A DNA stretch of 64,000 bases from Acephala macrosclerotiorum (taxonomy: Eukaryota; Ascomycota; Leotiomycetes; Helotiales; Mollisiaceae): contig MU119236.1 of NCBI GenBank assembly GCA_014904845.1, positions 251,758 through 315,757 of the forward strand. The letters are read 5' to 3'. The translations under genes were made by a program, and so were the position numbers. A model generated the notes under the pieces. It was given only the letters and a program-made list of their open reading frames with translations. It did no database searches and was not told the DNA's origin. Of this stretch, positions 46,699 through 57,540 are shown piece by piece. The stretch's first letter is position 1. Each line of letters starts with the position of its first letter.

Positions 46699-47938
46699 AT
46701 GCATTCAGAGTACGCACCGAATTTACGACAGCAGAGACGTCTCGATGTGGAGAAGAGGGAGCATGTGTACCAGTACTCGAACGGAGATATGAGCTCTTCT
46801 CACGTCGAACCGAGTCTGCGAGCTCGCAAAGTCCCAGAGCGGAGGGAGTACCACAATTCAATTGGTCGTATGGGAGCGATGGAGGAGGATAGCAATTCTC
46901 CTTCGAGTGAGGGGTTTAACAATCGATCGAGAAGCCACCATGATAGGATGCAGATCAGGAGACGGTTGAAGCAGAAGAGCAAGATACCAGGACATGTGAA
47001 GTGGACGAAATGGATGCACAGCGAATGGAAGAATCGTAAGAATCTATCTCCCCCAATGATCCCGACTGACGAGATCTAGATACAGTGGCAGTCATAGCAG
47101 AGTTTATAGGAACAACGATGTTCCTCTTCTTCGCCTTCGGAGGCACAGTCACTGCCAATATCGGTGCAGGTTCGACAGCGGATGATACAACGGCTGGTTC
47201 GAATACTGGGTTCAACCCTGCTACACTCCTATATATTTCCTTCTCGTTTAGTTTCAGCTTGATAGTCAACGCATAGATTTTCTTTAGAATCAGTGGTAGA
47301 TTGTTCAACCCCGCCGTCACGCTGGCACTTACGATCACTGGCGAGGTCGCACCGATCAGAGCTGTTCTGCTTCTCATATCTCAACTCAGCGGGTCATGTT
47401 TCGCTGCATATTTGGTCTCGGTGATGTTCCCAAGTCTATTCAATGTCCAGACAACGTTGGGAAATGGCACAACTATAGCCCAAGGAGTATGCATCGAAGC
47501 CATTTGCACGGCTGAGCTGGTCTTTACGATCGTGATGCTTGCGAAAGAGAAACATCGTGCCACTCATATCGCGCCACTCATATCGCGCCAGTTGGAATTG
47601 GACTTGCTCTGTTCATCGCGGAATTGGTTGCGGTCTACTACACTGGTGGATCTTTGAATCCTGCGAGAAGTTTTGGTCCTGCGGCAGTTGCACACAACTT
47701 CTCGGGTAATCATTGGATATACTGGGTTGGTCCTCTGATAGGAGCATTGCTAGCCGTTAGTTTCTATCAAGTGATGAAGGTGTTGGAGTACGAGATGGCG
47801 AATCCAGGTCAAGATGGAGATCCTGAGAACGACCCAACACAGAATCCGGAACATGAGATCGCCCGGCTGTGGATGATAGAGCAGCGGAGGTGGAGGAGAT
47901 ACAAGCTGTGGAAGAGGAGGGAGGATTTGATCAGTTGA
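46699..47938 (+). pseudogene. Aquaporin/aquaglyceroporin with nonsense codon and 14-bp duplication
   Basis: Exon 1 (46699-47035) encodes a polar, basic N-terminus of about 112 residues. After an intron (GTAAGA..CTAG) exon 2 at 47080 starts the channel (VAVIAEFIGTTMFLFFAFGG). Both pore motifs survive: LFNPAVTLAL and GGSLNPARSFGPA. Two lesions break the frame. TAG at 47274-47276 stands where the family has Trp (LIVNA-W-VFFRISGGLFNPA); nearby GTT->ATT and GGA->AGA are also G->A. The 14-mer GCCACTCATATCGC is duplicated head to tail at 47559-47586, which shifts the frame before the second pore half. The remainder reads on cleanly to a charged tail at 47938. Without these two changes the gene would look normal, so decay is recent. 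Confidence 0.88.
47559..47586. repeat. 14-bp tandem duplication inside the aquaporin gene
   Basis: There are two adjacent exact copies of GCCACTCATATCGC (47559-47572 and 47573-47586). As 14 is not a multiple of three, it switches the frame from HRATHIAP to one that ends at a stop near 47657, while the aquaporin frame resumes as GIGLALFIAELVAVYY. Confidence 0.95.
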
Positions 47939-48690
47939 GCGTTGCTGATCTTCAGAGTATCAGGGACTTTGGGGATGCCCAGGATCGGCTGCATAGAAGC
48001 GATACAGGAGGGGGTCGAGATATCGAAGCTCAGAGATGATGGAGGAAGCCATGTACTCGATCAAGATTTCAGATCAAAGCAGGAAAGCACACACGCAAGG
48101 AAATCGGAAAAGTTCTACCCAGACACCGCAGCAACATTTGCTCAGTTTCGAAGATACATTATGTCAATTGGTCCGAGCACCAATCTTCGGTAGCTTGATG
48201 TCCAGGCCTTTTCAGGGATTTGCGCGAGTTCTCGGACGATGGAAGCACTTCACCAAGAATATCAGCTCCATCGCCACCACCCGAAAGGACTGTCGCCGTT
48301 ATCTGCAACCAATGGCACTGGCGCGATGTTGTGTGTTTCTTGGGGAAGTGAAGTGATATGGAGCGGGTCGCATTCGACATTTATCCTCACAAAGATGCGA
48401 TAGCTTGGCAAATGTCTGACCAGTTCCCGATAAACTTTATTGGCGTCGAACTTTATTCATACAGATTCAATTCAGCCAAGAAACCAAACAATACCAAGAT
48501 TCAAGACGTGAGCCATGAATTGGCATTGCAAAAATGTAGGGATTTCTCTTGTCGTTGTACCGGATCTTCCCGGCACCGTACTTAGGTGCTCTGTCGCAAC
48601 GATATAAGAACTGGTATCGCCAGCGATGTCGTTGCTTGAATTGAATTTGAACTACCGTCTCTTGTTGCATTTCTTTCTTCTCAGTCCATA
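47939..48690. other. Intergenic, about 750 bp
   Basis: There are no frames with family resemblance. It lies between the aquaporin and permease pseudogenes. Confidence 0.5.
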
Positions 48691-50803
48691 ATGTCTGTTC
48701 CAGAAGTCAAATCCGAAGACGAGAAAGACATTGGGGGACGAAGTGTCCCAACATCTGAACTCGCTAGCGAATCTGTCGCTAGTGGCGATGCAGGGAAGCT
48801 TGATCCAGAATACGGCTCTACTCCTGATCATATTTTTGCGAATGAACAAGTCGCTGAGTACTGGAGAGGCGTGTACGAAAAAGCTTGCAATGAAGGTCGT
48901 CATCGGCTCGACCCTCAACTGACCTGGACCGTTGAAGAAGAGAAATAGTTACATCGAAAGGTTTGGAAGCCCCACAAACCATGGGGTATTTGAAAACAAT
49001 TGACAGGTTCTAGATTGATCTTCGCATCATTACATGAGCGTAGGCTATGTTCATGGCACTGGACCTGAATCGGAGGAACACTAATAGAGGTGAGTTTTAC
49101 CCCGCTACGAATAACTGAGTCATCGATTAACCTCTTCCAGCAATCACGGATAAGATGCTTCCTGAGCTCGGTATGAACACAAATGACTTCAATTATGGCC
49201 AAACAATCTTCCTGGTCTCATTCTTGGCAGCGGAGCTTGCGTCTGGATTCATTTCCAAGAAACTTGGACCTGACATGTGAGCATTTCCTACTACGAATAG
49301 TAGGCAGATTTGGTACTGACTAGCTCAAGTTGGATTCTTTTCATCATCGTTGCTTGGTCGATCATTGCAGCATCTCAGGCTAGGATGAGCAACAAAGCTG
49401 GGTACTATGTCTGCCGCTGTCTACTGAGATTGGTGATGGGAGGGTTTATCGTAAGTCGACCACACCTTTGTGAGAAATGGCGCTGACATATACAAAGCCT
49501 GACACCGTGCTCTATTTGACATACTGGTACAAGAGTAACGAGCTCCCAACTCGACTGGCATGGCTCTGGACCGCCTTGAGCTCGTGCAACATGTAAATAA
49601 AATCTCCTCCCGGTCATGGGCTGTGCTAATGATTGAATGGCTTGGGATCTCTCGTTGCTGCAGGCGTGTTGCAGATGCGTGGCATACATGGGTGGTCTGG
49701 ATGGCAATGGCTGTAAGATCAATCTATCCTCGCTCACCTTCTCCGGATATTGACGCCTACTAGGTTCCTCATCGAGGGCATCATAACTGGTTGCATTGGC
49801 ATTGCGAGCTGGATCATGACGCCTCCAAGCCCTTGCCAAACCAAAGGTCGAGGAAGAGGCAAGAAGGGCTGGTTTACAGAGCGGGAGGAGCTCATCATGG
49901 TTAATCGCTTGCTTAGGGATGACCCTTCCAAAGGCGATATGAACAACAGACAGGCTGTTGGCCTCAAGGGACTCGTCAAGTCATTCAGTGACTTTGATCT
50001 TTGGCCAACGTACTTCGTAGGCATACCCAAAGATTGCAATGAGAAGGAGCTGATGATGTGGAAGATTGGAATCACTGCCTGCATTCCTCCGAATCCTCCT
50101 GGAACTTGCTTGAGCTTCATTCTTCGAGAGCTCGGCTTCAGCACCTCCAACGCAAATCTCCTCGCTATTCCTGGCCAATTCTTCTTCCTTGTCAATGTAA
50201 GATGGACTTCTCACTCTGTGCTGATCGCCGCTGATGGTTCTAGCTCCTCATAATCACGAAAGTCAGCCAATGCTTCAAAGAACGCTCAGTCGTCTCCTCC
50301 AGCTCCAACATCTGGATCTTTCCATGGTTCGTGGGATTCGTGACTCTTAGTCCGGACGCGAACCTCTGGATTCGGTGCACTTTGCTGACTGGACTCCTCT
50401 CCTACCCATACTGTCATGCGATCTTGGTGGTCTGGGACTCCAAGAATTCGAACACAGTACGCACACGTGCTGTCTCAGCAGCCTTGTACAACATGTTCGT
50501 GCAGGCCGGGAATATCATTGCAACTAATATCTACCGCGAGGATGACAAACTGCTCTGTGAGTTCTGGCAATGATTTAGGGGATATGTGCTGACAAAAATC
50601 TAGATCGACGCGGCAGCAAGATTCTTCTGGGCATTTGCTGCTTCAACATTCTGGTGTTCTATCTCGCCAAATTATACTACATCATGAGGAATCGAAGCAG
50701 GGACAGGATTTGGAATGCAATGTCTGCAGAGGAGAAAGTCAATTATGTTGCAACGAGAAAGGATGAAGGTGCCAAGCCACTAGACTTCAGATTTGCCCAT
50801 TAG
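48691..50803 (+). pseudogene. Dal5-type MFS permease, second decayed copy
   Basis: The N-terminus (MSVPEVKSEDEKDIGGRSV to LDPQLTWTVEEEK) and the C-terminus (RIWNAMSAEEKVNYVATRK ... LDFRFAH at 50801) are typical of allantoate/vitamin permeases. Between them the core is recognisable: MFMALDLNRRN, FGxx-type membrane blocks, GVLQMRGIHGWSGWQW, FLIEGIITGC, VFYLAKLYYIMRN. The frame is closed by TAG at 48946-48948, TGA at 49035-49037 and TAG at 49041-49043, the last two where the family carries Trp (IIT-W-A-W-AMFMALDL). The intron before GVLQMRG has lost a clear AG acceptor near 49645. It is not closely similar to the copy at 24-26 kb by eye, so the two are not a fresh duplicate. Confidence 0.85.
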
Positions 50804-52320
50804 TGGATGTGTGTAATTGGTGGAAGGATTTGGTGTTTTCAAAATCCTATCACTCGTGACACATTCAAGGAGGCTGAGCTGGAGACTGAGAGCACTGGAG
50901 GCAGTTCTCAGAAAGTGGTTTGCTATTTAAAGCCTCCAGATAACGGCCATTCATCTCACTTCTCAATGCCAAGAGCTTTGAAGCCTTCAGGATCTGTGTA
51001 CTTCCCGTGGAAGGGATCAGCATAATCCATCCTGGCTGGTCTCAACATCGTCACATTCCCAACGCCCTCAGCGCCCCGATTCAAGTTTGGCTGGTACTGA
51101 GTCATGGCAAACAACTTTGTCCAGATTGCTCTCGTCCTCCTGATCATGATGCTTCACAACCAGGAGAAGAAGCGAGATCTTCAAGTATTAGAAGGGACCG
51201 CTAGCGAGAGCAATGATCTAGAGAGAGTAGAAGTTCTCGATATCAAGAAGGATTATTCATCTAGACTTGTCAGGAGATAGCTGACGTGCTATGGAGAAGT
51301 GGGGTTAGAATGAGGTGGCATCGTTGATGTTCTCGTGGTTGCTTGCTTTTATTTTTGTAGCGAATCGGGAGCGTGGTGTTCGGAGTCTGTTAGTTGAGAG
51401 TCAGATCGTATTCTAGAAGTGTGGTCTTGGAGGAGGATTCTTGTTGGCTTCTGCGAGGAGGTTAGCTTTGTTTTTGGCTACGAATTGGGGTCGTGTATTG
51501 CCATAGTCTTTTCGTCTGGTGTAGAGAGACGAGAAGCTAGCTGCCCCGCAATGGATTGTATCTACGATGCGAGATGTCGTCAAGAAGCTTCTCGGGCATC
51601 TTGGCCGATGAAATGTAAAAGAAGACGCGGAGGAAATCAATTGAGCAGGTAGGTCGTCAATTGCATTTGTTGTTGTGAAGGACTGGCGATGTTGGAGAGG
51701 AGAGAAGAAGAGGTCAAAATTTTGCTTGTGACGGAGCTTCACCCACACCAATCGCTTCTCCTCAGCGTGGCCAAGCTCCTTCTATCAACATCATCTGTCA
51801 CTCTCGTCTCTTTATCTTCAACTTTCCTCGACATCACCATATTACTTGGCCCTGAAGCTGGCTTGCATGGCGAAGGGCATCAAAAGTCCTGCCCCTTGGA
51901 CAATACAGGCATCTAGGTCTGGTGCAACATCCCATGAGTCCTACCGACATCTTACCCAACTGCAGGAGCGGAATCCTTTTTCAGGAAGCTGGAATTCCTG
52001 AGTAATGTATATCTATTTAGATCCGTATGTTTATATGCCCTATGTCGGATGTTTATTATATTGCTGGTGTTGATTAAACGATTCCGAAGTTGCAAGTTGC
52101 AACAAGGTTGGCATGCACGGCCAATGTATCGATGGTAATGGCAAGCCACTATCCCTCAACCTCGTCGTCGCGTGCGAACCTGCAACCACTTACTCTTGTA
52201 TTTCCTGTCGCTTTCTGCCCGTTTTTTGATTGCACTACAATAGAGATCTTTGAGATATACCGCAATTCTGAAACCGCGAGCTTTGGGCGAGGAAACACCA
52301 CAAAAGTCACACCTTATGGA
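50804..52320. other. Intergenic, about 1.5 kb, possible gene scrap
   Basis: Around 51117-51280 (plus) a frame reads VQIALVLLIMMLHNQEKKRD and ends RLVRR-stop, resembling the last helix and tail of an MFS permease. It may be debris of another transporter. Nothing else is supported. Confidence 0.35.
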
Positions 52321-54483
52321 TCAAACAAGAGTGATGGCGTATCTCGGGATGCCATCTTCGTCGTTTTCAAATTTTTCCTGATATAAAGTGTCGTCCATCA
52401 GGGATTCCGGCCGCATCAAGAATAGCTCGATCAACTCTGAGTAGCTTCCGACGTTGAAGATAATCTCCCAGGCCCCAAAGCGCTTGAAAATTCCGAGGCG
52501 ATCACAATCGACCTTGGTGACCACCAGTCCAAACATGGTCACCCAAGTTTGACCACGCAGGCAGGTGTCCCCAGAGGAATGGATCGAAATAGGAAGAAAG
52601 TAAAGGCTTTCTGCCACGCTCTCATACTTGATCTCAAGATCAGGATAGACTCCTCCTTCGCCCCGCAGTAGAAACGTCCTGCCGGGTTCAAAGTCTATCT
52701 GATATGAGTTATCAAACGGCTGATTGAAATCATTCAACAAAGACGCAATCACATTTCCTCGGATCAATGGGCCAGAGTCAATTTCCAGGTGCGCAGCTTG
52801 TAGTTGTCCCAAGGGATCTGGTCCAACTGGCACTAGCTGTATCTCGAGGAAGCTGATCAACCCGCAGAGATTGCCATTGTCGAACCTGTTCTTTAGTGGA
52901 ATCGTGTGCAGATACCAATTAATGGGTTGGTTTGTTGATGCCCAAGACCACGACGGGGCTTGATATAAACTCGTCTCAGGCTCTGGTGCCGGGTTTAGAG
53001 TTTCAGACCTTTCGACTCTCCAGCAGAGGTATACTTCGAGACCGGTTCTCCAGAGGCCGGCGACATATTGGTCGCCAGTTACGCTCTGAAATTGGCGCGC
53101 CACTCCCGACAAGGCGACTAATTTGTCCTTCGAATAAGTGAGCCGAGCCCGTGAATAGAGCTGGATTATGTTACGCCATTCTTCCGGGTCGCCCATGTTT
53201 CTTTCACTGGGAAATGGAATATCATCAGGATCAGCAGGCCGGACCGGTGCCCCCTCGGGCCAACCCTCGCAGGCAATATGATAGCGGCACTCGCAAAATA
53301 TTTGTTCGGCACTGAAGTGTATTGTACGGCGTGCGAGATATCGCTCTTGGAACACCCAAGCACGCCGTGAGAGAAGGCTTCTATCCAAGCATCGAAAGTA
53401 TAGTCGCTCGTCCGGGATCTCGTACGTTTGTAGCGATTTTGTCTGTACGTATTGTTTTGCAATGCGTGCTACAACTCTCTGACGAAAGAGCCCCCCTGAT
53501 CCATCTTTTGCGTCCGTAGCTGCAAGATTTACGACGGCATTGCCATATACCTCGCTCATCAAAGCAGATTCTCGGCGCCAGTCATCCTCGTCATCTTGGA
53601 TGATACACATTGAATCGATCCACAAGAATCTGTACCCTAGCGAGAGGGTGACGAGAACCGCATCCCGAAACGTCTCGCAAAGACTATGCAAGGGTATTGT
53701 GCTACTCAGAGCCTGTACATTGCTCTTCATGAGTTTCAAAGTCTCTAGCGCGCCCCAGCAATGACTCAAAGTGACATAGTCATGCCTCCCGATCATATCG
53801 CCAGGAGTCCATATCCGAAGGCCCTTGCCGTCGATTTCAACAAGTCGCGTTGGTAATCTGAAATCGGTATTCGTACGGCATTGCGGATGATCGTTCCTGC
53901 ACGACTTGATCCAATTCTTGACGAATGCCAGTGACTGGTCGGACGAAGTCGATGGTGCAAGTTTCAGTTCCGGCCCAGTCTCTATGTGAACATCTTTCGT
54001 CAGTTCCACCTCAATGATTCATAGCAGAATCGTATCCAGATACCTACCTACTGATCTTGGAACCAACTTGATGCCTCCATCTAGCTGCGGCGGTGGTCTA
54101 TGATCACCAACCCGCTCAACTGTGACCCAGAGCTGATAGTCCTCCCTTTTCTCCCTGTCTTCCCTTTTCGCGTAGCGAAGGGACGAAATATATAGACGTA
54201 CTTGAACTTCCCCCCTTGTTTGGCTTTGAACAACCTTACAACTCGCTTCTTCCTCTAGGCTGTCGAAAAGGCGCATACAAAACACACAGCCGTTCTCGAC
54301 CTCAGTCCTCCACGCGACGGCGTCATTGTGAAAAGCGAGGCCGTAAGAGCCCATACCCCTACTACCAAATTGGAAGTAGCACTCTAGTTCCTCCACAATC
54401 TCATCCCAGGTATCGAAGAGGTTACGGCACGTCGGGCATAGCTTTCCTCGATGCAAACTTGTAATCGGGACATTTTCCGCCAT
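52321..54483 (-). CDS. HET-domain (heterokaryon incompatibility) protein
   Basis: The model has two exons, 54483-54052 and 54009-52321, with a 42-nt intron (donor GTAGGT), giving 706 residues. The N-terminal part has a Cys-pair region (LCPTCRNLF; CVFCMRLF). The HET domain follows with its three blocks: YVTLSHCWG, then FLWIDSMCIIQDDEDDW with SEVYGNAVVNLAATDAKDG, and RAWVFQERYLARRTIHF. The remaining 300 residues are typical of HET-only proteins, with no NACHT or repeat part. HET proteins trigger cell death when unlike strains fuse. The frame is intact although three genes around it are broken. A retroposed element lies about 310 bp upstream of the start and may affect its promoter. Confidence 0.93.
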
Positions 54484-54796
54484 TTTGGTAGGGGCACAAC
54501 TCTCCTCTCTCCGAGAGTTGAACTTTCAGCTGGTGTATTGCAAGCTGCCTGCGTTGCTTTATAGTCAGGTAGCCCGAGGAGTATGTGACTATGAGAATCA
54601 GGAAAAGTGACCATGAAACTTTTTCAGTGAGGAAGTGCGAGGCTGACAGACTAAAAAGTAGAGCGCGACGCGTGCTGAAAGCCACAGCGCTAAGCCCCTG
54701 GAGCCTCGGGCCGAGCACTGCCAAGGGTATGAACAAGCTGTTGCCTTCGCTCCTCAGAGCCAAGCAGTTTATCTCGATCAAGACTTGCTACTACCA

Positions 54797-55356
54797 GCGG
54801 GTACCCGGCTCGATTCACAACCGAAAGGAGATTGGAAACCGCAGCGACTGGAAGGAGAGTCATCTGGGACGGGCAGATTGCAACACTAGAGGAGAGACTT
54901 ACACAGCAACCCAACGACTTAACGAATTTCTTTGATTTAAGGACGACAGGACCCAAGGGGCTAGGGTGCGGAAGACAGCGAGGGTGGGACTACCACGAGG
55001 GTGCGGCGTTACGAGGGTGATGCTTCGGTGGTCATGGGAGCATGTGCGGCACGGGGGTGCAGAACCCACGAGGGTACCAACACGAGGGCAATCGGGGGGA
55101 CTGCTGGCAGTAGGAGAAGAAGAGCCGGCAAGCAAGACGGTGGGACGCTGGCCCAAGGCAGGGACAAGAGGGCACAGCCCTAAAGAATTTATACAGAAGA
55201 CACAGCACCCCTAAATAGATTGAGAGATACCTAGGATAGAAGTGGCAGGATAAAGCCCGACAGGCGGCCTCAGGCTACCATAGTCCCGTTGCCTAACGGC
55301 AGACACGGACTATAAATGAAACAAACAAACAAACAAACAAACAAACAAACAAACAA
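54797..55356 (+). mobile_element. Retroposed element B (SINE or 5'-truncated LINE end), 560 bp
   Basis: The element is flanked by 14-bp direct repeats, ACTTGCTACTACCA at 54783-54796 and ACTTGCTACTGCCA at 55357-55370 (13 of 14 match). It ends with the hairpin at 55281-55312, followed by ATAAATG and ten units of AAAC (55319-55358). Near the 5' end GGCTCGATTCA (54809-54819) resembles a pol III B box but no A box was found. There is no coding capacity. It has the same 3' signature as element A at 45 kb with a different tail unit. It sits between the HET gene start and the aminotransferase pseudogene. Confidence 0.82.
55281..55312 (+). other. 3'-terminal hairpin of retroposed element B
   Basis: The outer stem TAGTCC/GGACTA (55281-55286 with 55307-55312) encloses the inner stem TGCC/GGCA with loop TAAC (55290-55301). 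Compared with element A the innermost outer-stem pair is C-G instead of T-A, so both strands changed together. Spacers of 3 and 5 nt are kept. Confidence 0.75.
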
Positions 55357-55358
55357 AC
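55319..55358 (+). repeat. (AAAC)10 tail
   Basis: Ten exact AAAC units form the 3' tail of element B. Short-unit tails rather than poly-A are usual for fungal and other non-LTR elements. Confidence 0.95.
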
Positions 55359-55370
55359 TTGCTACTGCCA

Positions 55371-56415
55371 ATTCTGAGTTGTTAAAGTAGCCCAGTCCAA
55401 GAGAGCATCCACGACGGACTATACATGTCATGTGACACTCTCTCCTATTCTAGTCGCCGACGTCACTACTCTCGCCGAATGTAGATCCCGGGACGCTACC
55501 ATCTCATGTCTCGCATTTTCTTTTCCATATCCTATAGTGCGCAGGCTGACTCAGGGCGTGCTCGGGCTCTGATCAGGTACGCTCACCCTTAGCTCAGGTT
55601 AAAGCTGCAGCTGTTCACGTCCGGAGACTAAAACGGAACCAGCGAAGATGGGATTAGAGCCTGACTTTAGTGGTAGCCAAATGGAAGTTTCTCCACCTTC
55701 GAGGGCGGTGGATTGAGTCGAAAAGAGAATAAGAGAGTTGATGGTAGTTCATAAAAGCAATGCGGGGTGGTTACACAAAAGCTAACACCTGCACACCCCT
55801 CTTTCTTTAGTTGGTCCTGCATATGCATACTTTTGTAACGGACGTAAAAAGGCCTTCCCCGTCCAATGGAAAGTTGAAAATTTATGTGAAATTTGAGCGC
55901 ATATCTGCATCGCATCATTTGCTTCGCTGCAAGACTGGCTTGTATCTTGCATGTTTGGCACACATCCAGTGATGATGACTCCTACCCTCCTTCCGTATCT
56001 TTCGACGCCATCGATGCGGTTGCGATGATCAAACTTCTACCATTCGGACGAACAGCTCTCATATTAGAGCCTCGAATTACGAACCGCGAGTCTGGCGATT
56101 GAATGCTGCTTTGAAAAGACGCGTAAAGTGTGAATTGCATGCCTCCAAGTCCAAGGTCTCGTCTTCAAGGATGAATTGATCATGAGGCCTAGACCGGCTC
56201 GCGCATAAACACTACCAGGCGGACAAGTCATATCTGCAGCGCCCAATTGATGAGAAACCCTTTCAAATGCCTCAACTAGATATTTTACATAGCAATTTGC
56301 TCTTCTGGGGCAGCCACGGTGAAGCTCCGTAGTCGCAGTTCTTAGGCATAGAGTTTAATGGTGTTCCACATCGAGGCTTCCAAGAATGGAGAGAATCAAT
56401 TTTAGTGTCTGCCAT
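55371..56415. other. Intergenic, about 1 kb
   Basis: No supported gene is present. Open frames around 55667-56250 have no resemblance to known proteins. Confidence 0.5.
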
Positions 56416-57540
56416 TTCTTCAACGCACCAGTCCTTCAATCCAAATCTTCTAACTGGGACGCTCTCGAGCCAGCCTTCAAAACGGGATGAATTCAGCCTC
56501 TCTCTGTTTTTATTCTGCTCACTAGAACCCTCCCGATGCTGTCTTCGAAGCCACCAAAGGCTTCCTGGCTGACTCCGATCCTCGAAAAGTCAATGTCGGA
56601 GTAGGGACCTATCGTGATGAGATTGGAAAGCATTGCGTGCTGCCATCAATCAGGATGGCTGAGGAGCTCGTGGCAAACTGTAGTCATGAATATCTTCCCA
56701 TTGCGGGGCTGGAGACGTTTCGAGACAAAGCAGCTGAGCTCGCTTGTCATGATACCAAGGTGTGGAGTGAAGGAAGAGTTTGTATTTCTAGCTCACTTGA
56801 GTTCAGTGCTAACTAACCCAGGTTGCAACCTGTTAATCCCTTTCTGGAACTGGTGCTCTCCATCCTGCAGGACTTGAGTTGAAAAAAGCGAACCCCTCAC
56901 TTAAAACAACTCTCATCGTGGAGCCAACGTGGTCGAATCATGATCTACTGCTCAGATACTTGGGCTTCGATGTCATCAAGCTGCCGTACTACAAGGCTGG
57001 CAACTTCGATTTCGCAAGCTACACGGCTGCATCCAGAGCGGCACCCTGGGGCTCAGTGGTTGTCCTCCATTCTTGCGCACACAATCCCACCAGATGTGAC
57101 CCTTCAATGGAGCAATGGAAGGAGATTGTAGCGGTGATTGCGCAGAAGTGCATGTTCCCTATCTTTGATCCAGCCTACCTCGGATTTAACTCTGGCAATG
57201 TGTACGAGGATGCATGCGCTATTCGATATTTCATTGAGGGGCTCAAAATGGGAGCCTCTGTCTATTTGTCGTTTGCGAAAAGTATGAGGATATACGGTAT
57301 GTCCACTCCGGTTGTCCCAGAAGCCCAAGTTGACGTTCCGAAGGCGAACGAATGGGCCTCGTCATATTCGCGACCAACTCTCAAGACACGACAAGGGTGA
57401 TAAATTCGATCCTCGAGAATGTTCAACGAGCAACTGTATGCAGCCCACCTGTCTATGGTGCGCAGATCGCAGGGGCTGTTCTAAACAACCCCGCCATTGT
57501 AAAGCAATGGGGACAGGATCTGATCACCATGGGACATCAG
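56416..57540 (+). pseudogene. Aspartate aminotransferase, truncated and with a nonsense codon
   Basis: A short first segment (FFNAPVLQSKSSNWDALEPA, without a clear ATG) is followed by exon 56526-56777 (NPPDAVFEATKGFLADSDP, VNVGVGTYRDEIGK). The next exon starts at 56822 and reads VATC-stop-SLSGTGALH: TAA at 56834-56836 stands where the family has Gln (CAA->TAA). The fold then continues: PTWSNHDLLLRYLGF, SCAHNPTRCDPSMEQW with the Thr-Gly motif altered to Thr-Arg, DPAYLGFNSGN, and the PLP-lysine segment SFAKSMRIYG. After the intron 57297-57343 comes GERMGLVIFATN. Homology stops near 57540 (DLITMGH), about 80 residues before the usual end. The enzyme would have been a PLP-dependent transaminase. 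Confidence 0.85.

Noticed and set aside
24062..50803. The two Dal5-type pseudogenes as a recent duplicate pair triggering RIP on each other
   Set aside because: By eye their N- and C-terminal sequences differ too much for a recent duplication.
54809..54819. tRNA-derived SINE head (B box) in element B
   Set aside because: The B-box-like word is imperfect and no A box lies at the right distance, so a tRNA origin is not claimed.
48946..56836. Reassigned stop codons explaining the in-frame TAG/TAA/TGA
   Set aside because: All three stop codons occur as breaks, and intact neighbours use all of them normally as terminators.
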